In this document: positions 53,510-63,019 of the stretch, one piece after another | Position numbering within the stretch: the stretch's first letter is position 1 | Layout: every line of letters starts with the position of its first letter | From: Blastobasis lacticolella | Taxonomy: Eukaryota; Arthropoda; Insecta; Lepidoptera; Blastobasidae | DNA length: 64,000 bases | Reading direction: 5' to 3' | Assembly: GCA_905147135.1 (NCBI GenBank) | Contig: LR990044.1 | Location: forward strand, 10,482,122 to 10,546,121 | Translations under genes and position numbers: made by a program | Notes under the pieces: model-generated | The model's database searches: none | What the model was told of the DNA's origin: nothing | The model's input: the letters and a program-made list of their open reading frames with translations, nothing else

Positions 53510-53762
53510 CCGTATGGTGTCCGGCAGAGTAGAATAGCACCAACCCCTTACACTTGTGGGTATCGTACAAGGCGACTAATGTTTCTGAGGCAAAATGTCT
53601 AGAGTCTCGGTAGGCTGGAAAATGGGCAGCAGCGTTTTCCATTGTTATATTTACAACACTGCGATCTCCAACCCGCCTGCCAACCGTGGAGATTATGGCA
53701 ATAACCTTCCCTTTCATGGGAGAGACCTTAAGTCTTGCAGTGGACTGTTATGGGCTGTGATG
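53510..53762 (+). mobile_element. SINE-P copy with perfect 15-bp target duplication
   Basis: AAACAACCTTATTGA occurs at 53495-53509 and 53763-53777, which delimits a 253-bp insertion exactly. The body runs CGTATGGTGTCCGGCAGAGT, CCAACCCCTTACACTTGTGG, GGCTGGAAAATGGGCAGCAG, CTCCAACCCGCCTGCCAACC and GTGGACTTTATGGGCTG-like blocks, ending TGATG. All complete copies begin at the same base, which argues for a defined short element and not randomly truncated LINEs. No clear Pol III boxes were found. Confidence 0.95.
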
Positions 53763-53920
53763 AAACAACCTTATTGATACCTAAGCTACCAGCCCACAAG
53801 ATGGAAAGAGACAAGTATAGCCCATTATAGATAATATACAATTTACTCTTTCCGCGTCTGTTTGTCTGTATATTTGCTAACTTCTTCTAAACCAAGCAAC
53901 GGATGTTTATGCGGATGCGG

Positions 53921-54103
53921 TATCAACAGTCCATATCAGTCCATTGCTAGACTAGCCTCTACCCCATTAGTGAAGGGTTTTACCATAATCTCCATGCTTG
54001 ACAGCTGGGTTGAAGATTGCGGTGTTAAAAGCACACAACCGACAGGACATTCGTGACTTCAACAAGTTAGCGCTACGTTCTACTCTATCGGAGTCAACCA
54101 GCA
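53921..54103 (-). mobile_element. Old, diverged SINE-P copy, minus orientation
   Basis: CAACAGTCCATATCAGTCCA, CCATAATCTCCATGCTTGAC, TGGGTTGAAGATTGCGGTGT and TACGTTCTACTCTATCGGAG parallel the reverse complement of the family at perhaps three bases in four. It shows that the family has a long history here. Confidence 0.65.
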
Positions 54104-54328
54104 CCGATACGAGACAATAAATTAATATAAGAATGACAAAATAATATAAACAAAGGATACCCTATCACCAAAAGAGATCTCCTCCAGGCAACCCAATACT
54201 TACGTCTACCTCCAAAAGTCGCCTGTAAAAGAGTAATCAACAACAGTTCAACGAACCATCGCGAGCCAACCTTTATTTACATTTCAAATGCGTATTCAAT
54301 CGCCGCCATATTAATCAATGGCAATATG

Positions 54329-54466
54329 ATCGATACAGGGTGTTTTAAAAAACGACGCCCCGTATCGGTACATTAGCGCGCCGGGAGGCGGGTCGCCGAG
54401 ATTGTATCGGTGGCCCTGTAATTACACACCATCCACTAAATTTTCACAAACACCCCGTATCAGATC
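54329..54466. repeat. Imperfect inverted repeat, possible MITE
   Basis: ATCGATACAGGGTGTTTTA on the left and the complement of CACAAACACCCCGTATCAGAT on the right form imperfect 16-20 bp ends of a 138-bp segment. CCCCGTATCGG inside repeats the motif. No target duplication or ORF is evident. Confidence 0.4.
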
Positions 54467-56260
54467 GCTGTTGCCAGTATGTTAATGGCACATATCCTGA
54501 ATGCCGGCAGCTCGTAATCTTTTTTCCATGCATAGTGGGGCTCCATTAAGAGCTTGTGTAAAAGGCGATCTACGGTTTCCGCACTGTTTAACAATATCAG
54601 CCACTTGGAGATTGTATGTGTCAAAATTTTTAGAAATTTACGAATATAATTAGATTGTCATCATGAATGTTATCCAGAATATATTTAATACAACTATTAG
54701 ACGCTTTTAAAACAGTAATGTACCACTATTCTTGTATATAAAAACTTTTTGCTCGCGATTTCGTCGGCATGGTTTCTACCGTTTCATTCCTCTCTATCTT
54801 GTGGAAGTTTCTATATGTGTTTTTTTTTTACCTTTTATTATGGTAAATATCATATCGATTTACACATTATTTGAGCTAAGCATTAATACTTTGGACAGTC
54901 ACCATTTCTTTTTCGTCGTTTTAACAAGTTCTTTCAAGCTGACAGAAAATAATTAAAATTCTAAAGAACTACAATTAACTACAAAAAGGAAAAAAAAAAT
55001 AATGCATTTTCTACACAACCTGTACATCATAATGTGGTTTTAATTGCGTTGCGTGGATCGGTTTTATATTTTCACGTTTCCATTCGGTTAGAAATCTAGC
55101 TTTAAGCTCATTACTCGAAATAATAAGTACCCCTAAATTATATTGAAGTGGACATAATTCAGCTTGCGCATAAATTTTTGTTATTGCTATTGAAGTAAGT
55201 ATTGTATTTAGTTGAAAGCTACGTTTTATGGTAATGTTTAATACTTCAAAAGCGAAAGGGGAAGTCATAACTTGCCTTTTAATCTATGGATAGGCAAAAA
55301 TAATAACTGAAAACTCTGTTTGTTCCAATTATAGGTATAACTGTCATTGAATAGTCAACGATAGGCTGATGAAAATTTTGATACTACTCAGTGGCAAAAC
55401 TGGTACAGCCCACCTGATGAGATACAGTAACTGTCGTCCATAATATCTGTGATTCATCTGTCAACTGAATAAGTTAATCGCACTGTACAAATACATAATC
55501 TTTTTTGAATGACTGACAATAGACGGGCAGTAACAGTACAGTTTAATACAGAAACGAAAATACTTTGTTACGATGTGGATCGTGGCTCATGCCCATAATT
55601 GCAGGCTGTCGATATGGAATGACATCGATATCTTGTCGTTTCCTAGTTAAGTGATGTCGTAGAACCGTTTTTTAAGGAGTAGTTTCGGAGTAAATACAGG
55701 AAGGTTTGTCGATCTGATTTTGATTCTGACTACAACCTTGTCAAATTTGGGTTTGTTAGAATTGCTGGCTCTCACTATCCTTCTATCCTAAACCAAAACT
55801 CAACATTGCCCGCATTTTGCTTGGCGGGAGAAATAGGGCCCATCTAGCCAGACGGGCGCAGGATTTAGGCTTGAAAAAGTCATGCCATCAATATGGTAAT
55901 CTGAGTTTGGTAACTGTAAGACATAGCAATGGAACAGTACCGGAATGATATATTACTTTCTAAACTTACATCCAAAAATATTTATTGGTACTGCTTTACC
56001 TCAGAATTTACATCGCATTACTAACGCTTAAAAAGAAGGTATTAGTATCTACGTCAGATATTCTGTTCATTGTGTGGTGATCTTTTAACCTTTAGGTCGA
56101 CCAGACCTCGTCCTCAATAACGTCTAGGTCGGTGAAATTAGATTGAACCTAATGTAACAATAACATTCAACGCATTATACTTCGCAGACATGCGGTCTGT
56201 GTAGTTCTTCGATAATTGAGTAGATAATTAAGACAAGTTTAAGCAACAAAACAATATTTA
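54467..56260. other. Unassigned AT-rich DNA
   Basis: No gene, RNA or repeat that I can support. Confidence 0.4.
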
Positions 56261-56602
56261 TTAATTGTAAACAATATTTAACTCTAATCCATAAAGGGTT
56301 AAATTTGCGAGGACCAGCTTTGCCACTGATACAGCGTTATCCGTGGCGGCGTACAAATCCTCACTCGTGCGGGTGGTAGCGCACGCAGAAAAAAACAGTA
56401 AATATGCCATTGTCTGAAGGGAGACACCACACAGGCAAACCATGTTGTAGCCCCAGCGACACGTTTTCCTTGCTTCGGCCGACTTCGGTCCGAAGTCCGT
56501 GTGTGGAGTGTTCAGAGACTTCCATGTCGACCAAGGCAGGTCAAGTCCAAGAGGTAGAAACTCAGCAAGATGGGTGACGCTGTGAAGTATTTCGCTTCCC
56601 AT
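56261..56602 (-). pseudogene. LINE ORF2 C-terminal fragment with decayed zinc-knuckle
   Basis: On the minus strand the frame contains LPLGLDLPWSTWKSLNTPHT and then R-W-G-Y-N-M-V-C-L-C-G-V-S-L-Q-T-M-A-Y-L-L and DLYAATDNAVSVAKLVLANL. The order W-x-x-L-N-x-x-R-T-G-x-G...WG....C.CG...QT..H.L..C, followed by D-L...A..W, is the C-terminal zinc-finger region of R1/Jockey-type LINE ORF2. Here the expected His is Tyr and the last Cys has drifted, so the finger is broken. Homology continues with frameshifts to about 56640. Confidence 0.6.
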
Positions 56603-56640
56603 TTAGGAGGGAGACGTCTTTGATAAAGCTGTGCCGGCTC

Positions 56641-57219
56641 TTCAAACGTTGAGGAACCGGCAATTAGATCATTGAACCTTAAAATAATTAACAAAGGTAA
56701 CATTTTCTGTACTAGTTCACGTAATAGAGAGAATAATAGAGAAATAACCTTCCACGTTTTTCATAACCTCAGCACAGAATATTAATATTCCATAGGTTAA
56801 ATTCCTCCAAGATAAAAAACTGCAGTTCAAAGAAACAGCGAAATTTAAATAAGACTACACGCCGACTACCTACCTGCGAAACAATTACGTAGTAGCCGGG
56901 GGATGTTTAACCCTATTTACGGGGAAATATTTCTGACAATTCGCCTGTCAACCGGATCAAAGGGAACCAGCCATAGACGTCAAAAACAGCTATTGTTAAT
57001 TCCTTTTGACCATCAGCCACCTCCAACCTACCCTAAACCACCTACCCTCTATTGTGAGAGGCCTGGAGCACCACCCTTAAACGTCACCTAGCTACTTACA
57101 AAAGCGAATAAATACCACTTAAATTATACTTTCATTACTGTTTCATCTGTTCCGTTTAAGGATTTTAATTAGCTGTAATATTCTTCGTAATATTAATGAG
57201 GTAAACCGTGTTTATGTTA
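56641..57219. other. Unassigned DNA
   Basis: Nothing recognised. Confidence 0.4.
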
Positions 57220-57420
57220 TACTAGTAGACCCGTCGTGACTCCGTTGTACTTTACCCCAATCTACCCTTTTTTCTTGATTAAAAACCTTCTTCTTTAATC
57301 ACTATCTATTGTTAAAAACCGCATTAAAATCCGTTGCGCTATTTAAAATATTTAAGCGTACATAAATTCATTAATAGACACATAGGGACAGACGGCGGGA
57401 AGCGACTTTGTTTTCTACTA
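57220..57420 (+). repeat. Dispersed repeat family Z
   Basis: CTAGTAGACCCGTCGTGACT, AAAAACCGCATTAAAATCCG, TTGCGCTATTTAAAATATTT and CATAGGGACAGACGGCGGGA, then AGCGACTTTGTTTTCTACTA, match 60840-61130 in order. No ORF or terminal repeat. Confidence 0.7.
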
Positions 57421-57682
57421 TGTTTACTGATATGGTATTGTTTCTATTTTCTTCAACGTGGAGCTTTAAGAGAGGTATCCCGTTCGAATTAGAGCCGCCC
57501 CACCATGGGAAGTAACTACAACTTACAGAATACCACAGTCAAACAGTACTATTTACTCGTAGAATAGTGTTGTATTCTTGACAGTGAGTAAGGTATCGAG
57601 TGCTCCATGGTGTGGAACCGTAGCTTCGACAGAGGAGCGGCCTTGTTTTACAGAAGTGCAACGCATTGACGATACCCCTGTA

Positions 57683-57828
57683 GGCCTAGCACAAGTGGCT
57701 CTCGCGCGCGATAAGTGAGAAAAAGCGCGACATAGGTATTGCTATCTCTTTCGTCTTAGTATTGAGAGAAAGAGGCAAACGCTCTCTCGCGGCGCGAGCT
57801 TTGTCGTGGACACACTTGTGCTAGGGCC
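57683..57828. mobile_element. Foldback MITE with CTAGCACAAGTG ends
   Basis: CCTAGCACAAGTG at 57685-57697 is exactly complementary to CACTTGTGCTAGG at 57813-57825, with GGCC beyond each. The interior is also partly self-complementary (GCTATCTCTTTCGTCTTA against its continuation, CTCTCGCG near both ends). It is 146 bp with no ORF. No target duplication could be defined. Confidence 0.65.
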
Positions 57829-57846
57829 ACTTGTGTTGCTAAAGCT

Positions 57847-58081
57847 GTAGGCAGCGGTGACCATTTTCCATCAGGTGGTCTACTAACCTGTTTGTCCACT
57901 GTATGTCATAAAAAGCTTACTGTTTACAAACAACATTTTTACCATTCTATCATATGAGTGGTGTGTGATTGACACACCGACCTGATTATTGACTTGGTGT
58001 TGCTGATGTACATTTTCGGCGGTGACCACTTTCCATTACGTGACCCGCATACCTGTTTTTCTGCCGTATATCACATAAAAA
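57847..58081 (-). repeat. Two family-L copies, minus orientation
   Basis: TAGGCAGCGGTGACCATTTT, CCATCAGGTGGTCTACTAAC and CTGTTTGTCCACTGTATGTC (57847-57916), and GGCGGTGACCACTTTCCATT, ACCTGTTTTTCTGCCGTATA and TCACATAAAAAA (57994-58081), are each the complement of the L unit at 10965. About 80 bp of other sequence lies between them. Confidence 0.65.
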
Positions 58082-58137
58082 ATGAGTGCCCTCCATATCT
58101 AATCAATAATGTTTTAAACTATCGCGGTTATTATCAC

Positions 58138-58286
58138 ACATTTTAAGGATATGTTCCGGGTTTCCTGCCGCGTACCTTTTTTGACGAGTACGAATACTAA
58201 TACGAGTACGAGTACGAGTAAGTATGTCAAAATATCGGGCTACTCGTCAACAACGGTAGGAAACCCGGATCATACCCTTAAAATGT
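58138..58286. mobile_element. Foldback MITE with microsatellite core
   Basis: The left arm ACATTTTAAGGATATGTTCC and GGGTTTCCTGCCG is complementary, with few mismatches, to the right arm ending in CCTTAAAATGT at 58286. A further GACGAGTA/TACTCGTC pairing lies inside. The loop is a (TACGAG)n-like microsatellite. It is 149 bp with no ORF. Confidence 0.75.
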
Positions 58287-58616
58287 ACATATCTACAGTT
58301 CCATTGGTGCAAAGCTGAGTTTAATATTATTTCAGTATTCCTAACTACTGATCAAATTGCGGCAAATCCCGGGCGGAGTATGCATATTCATGGTATAATG
58401 TGTTAATAGTTCCATTAGTTAGCCAAAGGCATTACCTACATACGGCTTGATGGCGCAATTTGTACGCCATCTGCGAAATTATCTTACGGGTTGTGGATTA
58501 TGCAATAAAATTAATGGGGACCAACTTTAATTAATGGGTTTTAATGCGACTACGTACGGGCAACATTGTTTAATGGGGTGTCTGGTTTGTGCTCGAAAAT
58601 TGTGCAGACGTTCTAA
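58287..58616. other. TE-poor stretch with homeodomain-like motifs
   Basis: Several TTAATGG/TAATTAA motifs (for example near 58511-58540) and no recognised repeat. Possible unique regulatory DNA, unproven. Confidence 0.35.
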
Positions 58617-58856
58617 GACGACATGAGTTCAGTTGGTTGACATGCAGATCGCCACGCAGAGGTTCGGGATTCGATTCCCCGACGAGCAGTAATTCAAATA
58701 ATGAATTTTAATTTCTGTTACGGGTCTGGGTGTAGTATACCTATAATAAGCATGTATTTAAAAAAAATTATGTACGTAATTTATCAGTTAGCTAATACCC
58801 ATAACACAAGCTTTGCTTACTTTGGGGCTAGATGGCGCTGTGTGGATTTGTCCAAG
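58617..58856 (+). mobile_element. SINE-T copy
   Basis: GACGACATGAGTTCAGTTGG, a B box (GATTCGATTCCCC, about 58668-58680), AATGAATTTTAATTTCTGTT, ATAACACAAGCTTTGCTTAC and GGGGCTAGATGGCGCTGTGT are in family order. Confidence 0.85.
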
Positions 58857-59569
58857 CAAATTTATCTGTAGAAGAGAGTTGTTATATAGAATTAGGAATT
58901 ACTACGGATATTCAGATCTAAAGAAAATAGTCATTATGTAATTAAAAATTACTTCCAAATAGATGTTTTGTACTCCCCATAAAACACGTCGCCAGACCAG
59001 TCCCTAAAATTCAATATTAAATTAACACCACTGCGAGCCCTCCGACAATTCATAATTAAGCGTTGGTTGCGCGATAAATATTTGAGGAAAGTCTTAAGTG
59101 TTATTTGCAGGCACCGGAGTTGCTCCCGATCGGCTGAATGGGGCCCCATGGTCGTAAACTCGCGAGTTCCGCCAAGTGGCGCCCCCAGGTGGCGAGTGGC
59201 GACGATTCCGAAACTTTCCAACGGCACCACAGTACTCCCTAATTAATTCTTGCCTGTTCCCCGAATCTATTCATTCCGAGTTACCGACACCGAAACGGCG
59301 TAACTCATTAAAAATTTCATCCAGAGAAGTATTTCACGAATGTTATTATAAATTCGGGCGAAAGCAATGTCGAGGACTGCGGCCGTAACTTTGGTAGCAC
59401 GCTCTGTAACGAAATTCGTGGCGTTTTAGAAAGTTCCTGAATTATTAAAAGCATCCTGAAATAGAGGCACGATGAATAAACTAACGACCTTAAGCGAATT
59501 TCGCGGGGGCCAGCAATTTCGTGTCTAACTACATCGCTACAACTTTTAAATTATGTCTCTTTTATTTTA
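58857..59569. other. Unassigned DNA
   Basis: 59040-59420 is richer in CpG; short overlapping ORFs show no domain. Confidence 0.4.
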
Positions 59570-59733
59570 TGTAACTATTCAAATATTCATATATTTCCCT
59601 AATTGTTAAGTACTAGTTTTCGCGGCTTTTCTTTACTATAATTTGATCTTCCTATTTGAAAATTCATCTGTAGTAATGTAACTACACAGTTTACGCAATA
59701 AAGTTTAGTCTATTCTATTCTATGCATGTAATA
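59570..59733 (+). mobile_element. Possible CR1-type LINE 3' end
   Basis: GCAATAAAGTTTAGTCTATT ends in CTATTCTATTCTATG, a short tandem ATTCTAT run behind an AATAAA. Such tails mark CR1-group 3' UTRs. No coding sequence is attached. Confidence 0.35.
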
Positions 59734-59764
59734 TACATGCATACTATGGTAAAGGGAATCTTCA

Positions 59765-59890
59765 AGAAAAAAATAATCTTAATTATGATGAAAACCGCAT
59801 CAAAATCCGTTGCGTGGTTTAGTAGGTGTTGCCTAGCGGTATACAGATAGACAGACGCCGAAAGTGACTTCATTTTATACTATATATGTT
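59765..59890 (+). repeat. Dispersed repeat family Z, partial
   Basis: GAAAACCGCATCAAAATCCG, TTGCGTGGTTTAGTAGG, ACAGATAGACAGACGCC and AAAGTGACTTCATTTTATAC follow the 3' half of Z. Confidence 0.65.
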
Positions 59891-60640
59891 AGGATATGCG
59901 CAATGTAGACATATTAAGTACGTTTCTATGGTAATTTTTCATACCACTTCATTTATATTGAATTCTATAAAAAGTAAAGTTAATCATTATCTACGGACTT
60001 CCATTTCTATTACATATTTCATCCATTTCTATACATTATTATTTTTTGATAATGAAATGTCAAAGCAATGAACATCTTCACATTACTAAAACATCATATT
60101 AATAGGGTTTCGTCAGTAGAAGTATGCCTTTCTGTTTTAAGGTGAAAGACGACACAAACTTACCTACATCCTACCTACAACTTACCTTATTTTCCTACCT
60201 ACATCGATACGATTTCTAATTCTGACCAAACAGTTGTTCAAGTCGTTCCATTCTAAATCTATTAAGGCACGAAGCTACGTCAATTACAATTTTACCTAAC
60301 TACTCCTACCTACACAAATGAAAGTACTTGTTGATATTTCTTGCCTTAGGAGGCAACCTTTCATTGAACAAAGTAATTTTATCATTCACTTCACTATCCA
60401 ATAAAGTTCCAGGCCGTTGTTTACTGTTGGTCTTTAAAAGGAGAGCCTTAATTGATACTGTGGATGCTGAAATACGTGGGTACGGAGATACAGCCCTGTA
60501 ATCTAAGTCAATCAGAACGAATGCAGCAAGGAATTAGGCTTTGGGTTGAGGCGTTTCTTTTTTAGAATTAACTAGCATTCATTCATACTATGCGGATTCA
60601 TAAATAGTAACGCGGGTAAATAAAATAAAAATAAATAATC
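59891..60640. other. Unassigned AT-rich DNA
   Basis: CCTACCTAC-type short runs occur near 60160-60200. No gene or TE recognised. Confidence 0.4.
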
Positions 60641-60822
60641 GTAGACAAATTCACACAGCGCCATGTAGCCCCAAATTAAGCAAAGCTTGTGCTATGGGTG
60701 CTAGATAACGGATATACTACTTAAATACTTTTAAATACATACTTATTATACATAGAAAACCCAGACCCATAACCCAGGACCTCTTGCGTGGACGACCGGC
60801 ATTGAACCACTCAGGTCGTCAA
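60641..60822 (-). mobile_element. SINE-T, minus orientation
   Basis: GACAAATTCACACAGCGCCA, AAGCAAAGCTTGTGCTATGG, GTGCTAGATAACGGATATAC and CACTCAGGTCGTC are the complement of the family from tail to head. The B-box region has been shortened. Confidence 0.85.
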
Positions 60823-60839
60823 AGCTAAACTGTCTTTAA

Positions 60840-61130
60840 ACTATTTCCATGCGGACTTCGTTCGCGTACACCTACTTTTACCCCTACCTACCCTTGTTTT
60901 CTTGCTTATAAACCTTCCTCTTGAATCACTCTATCTATTGTTGAAAACTGCATTAAAATCCGTTGCGTAGTTTGAAAAATCTAAGCGTACATAGGTACAT
61001 ACATAGACATACACACACAGATACATACATTAATACATATTCAGACACATACGTGGATACATATATAAATACTTACATAGATACATAAGGACAGACGGCA
61101 GCAAGCGACTTTGTTTTATACTATGTATAG
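60840..61130 (+). repeat. Dispersed repeat family Z with expanded ACATA microsatellite
   Basis: CCATGCGGACTTCGTTCGCG, ATTAAAATCCGTTGCGTAGT and TCTAAGCGTACATAGG lead to a run of ACATA(C/G)ATA units (60988-61092), then AAGGACAGACGGCAGCAAGC and GACTTTGTTTTATACTATGT. It is the best-preserved copy in the window, and the microsatellite lies at the same place as the short CATA runs of other copies. Confidence 0.75.
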
Positions 61131-62089
61131 ACATGGATTACTTGTAAAGAATATTTCAATTAAAATCGGTTTGTATTCGGTTTGTAATGAATAATAAGAA
61201 AACGGCAAATATAGAGAATGATTAAAATATTAGAGGTTGACCAAGATTGACAAAGGTCTTGCGCTGGGACCCTGAGACTTGTTGAACAGTATCGGGAGCC
61301 GATTGGCACCATATGGCGGTACATAATATCTATATTATGTACCTATTAATTATATTTTACAGTTTTCTTTAATTATAATATTAACAAAAACTTTAATCTT
61401 TATTTTGGACGACACATAGGTAGTGTAGTCCAAACGTGTACCCTAGACAATAAAAAAATCATCAAAATAAGTATGCTAAATCTTTTCAAAAGTATTCAAA
61501 AAGTGCCTTATCCATTTAGCGCGTTGAATGTATCTCGCAAACAAAGACTGGATGTCTTAAATTATAGGCTACCGGGCCTTCATTGTAAACTGAACTAACA
61601 GTTATGCTAAGCCCGCCTGTACCTAGGTCTAACTTTATATTAGCAACGACAATGTACATCGTATTTCGTTGTATTTAGAGCCGTAAGTTTTGTACTTTTA
61701 AACAAGATAGAGATTCATAGCCTTTTAGACCTTTGAGCGCTAAGCCTAGCTTAAGTCGAGTTAAAACTTTTTCTGATAAACATTAAACTTCCTTACTTCA
61801 TAATGGATATCTACATACATAGTAGAAATTCTGATCGTATGCGTACTACTGAGCTTTGGCCTCTTTAGCGTTTAGTGTTTATATAATTTTTTATTTATTT
61901 TTTCGTATTATTTTTTTTTCTCTGGTTTAATTTATTTTAATTTTATGTAATTTTTTTAATTTTTTTATATGTCAGCTAAATGCTAAATAAATACCTTTTT
62001 ATTTTTTTTTTATTTTTCTTTTGGAAATATGGTCCTTTGCGTGTATGGTCATTTGTGTTACTGGTACAATGCGCCAAAAGGGTATATAT
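61131..62089. other. Unassigned AT-rich DNA
   Basis: T-rich runs near 61880-62030. No gene or TE recognised. Confidence 0.4.
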
Positions 62090-62275
62090 AATAAAACAAA
62101 GTCGCTTCCCGCTGTCTGACCCTCTGTATGTAGGTATGTATGTACGCTTAGATCTTTTTAACTACGCAACATATTTTAGTTCGGTTTTTAACAATAGATC
62201 GAGTGATTCAAGAAAAAGTTTATAGGGTAGGACAATACGCGATCGAAGTCGCGGCGGGCCAGCTAGATATTTGAT
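62090..62275 (-). repeat. Dispersed repeat family Z, minus orientation
   Basis: ATAAAACAAAGTCGCTTCCC, TATGTATGTACGCTTAGATC, TTTAACTACGCAACATATTT and GATCGAAGTCGCGGCGGGCC are the complement of Z from its end to its start (AGCTAG). Confidence 0.75.
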
Positions 62276-62696
62276 AAAACAGGAATTGAAATATTTTTTA
62301 TTTTCTCTTCTTAACCACGCAAATATTTAACCGAGCTAGCCCGAATTCAACTGATATCCGTTTTCTTTCACCCGAATTCGGTGAAAACGACGTAATCTAC
62401 GCCAGTTGTTAATATATGCTTCAATAACATTGTTCAAGTAGCTCTGTCAATAGTTAATAGGATATTATGGTAAGCGGTGCGGGGGGAGGGGCGGGGGGCG
62501 GCGCGGGCGCAGGCAATCACACAAGTAGCGAGACACGAGCGCCCCCGGGTGCAAAGCAATCGGTAATGGCCGCGATTACTGGGCCACCCACTACCCTCTA
62601 TACAGGATGCCACATTATGACAAACAGACCGAACCTGTTGTACGTAGCTTTTTTTTTAAATCTTCACTCGCTTTGTTTGCTTTTGGTACTTAATAC
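62276..62696. other. Unassigned DNA with GC-rich patch
   Basis: 62467-62560 is a G-rich patch (GGGGGGAGGGGCGGGGGGCG) that forces a Gly/Ala-rich frame and could form G-quadruplexes. No gene recognised. Confidence 0.4.
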
Positions 62697-63019
62697 TCTG
62701 ACAAATTCACATAGCGCTATCTACACCCAACTGACAAACTCCTTATGTAAAATTAATACCTAAATACCTATAATTATTTTAGACCTACATAGTAACTGTA
62801 ATGCGCTGTCCTACTTGGCAACGGTCGTGGTCGTGAGGTCGATAGTCGACGACGAATAGGAGAACTCAAAACCGCCCGTCGCACGACCATTGCCAATTAG
62901 GACAACGCCTGACAAATCCGTAACATATATTAGAACTTATCATTTAAATTTCTTCCCGGTCGGGATTCGAAACTCTTGCATTGTCGGCCATGTTGACCAC
63001 TAAACCACTCAGGTCGTCG
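62697..63019 (-). mobile_element. SINE-T, minus orientation, interrupted by a MITE
   Basis: TGACAAATTCACATAGCGCT at the left and the complement of a GACGACCTGAGTGGTTTAGT head at the right (63000-63019) bound the copy. The B box is kept as the complement of TTTCGAATCCCGACC. About 118 bp in the middle (62797-62914) is foreign and folds back on itself. Confidence 0.8.
62797..62914. mobile_element. Foldback MITE nested inside SINE-T
   Basis: The left end TGTAATGCGCTGTCCTACTT and GGCAACGGTCGTG pairs with the right end, whose complement is TGTCAGGCGTTGTCCTAATT and GGCAATGGTCGTG, with about six mismatches in 33. The interior is CpG-rich and contains GTCGATAGTCGACGAC. Other SINE-T copies lack this segment at the same position, which proves an insertion. 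Confidence 0.7.

Noticed and set aside
62467..62763. Gly/Ala-rich 98-codon ORF beginning ATGGTAAGCG
   Set aside because: The Gly-rich start is a by-product of a G-rich patch, and the C-terminal part lies in SINE-T sequence. ATGGTAAG could mimic a splice donor, but nothing else supports an exon.
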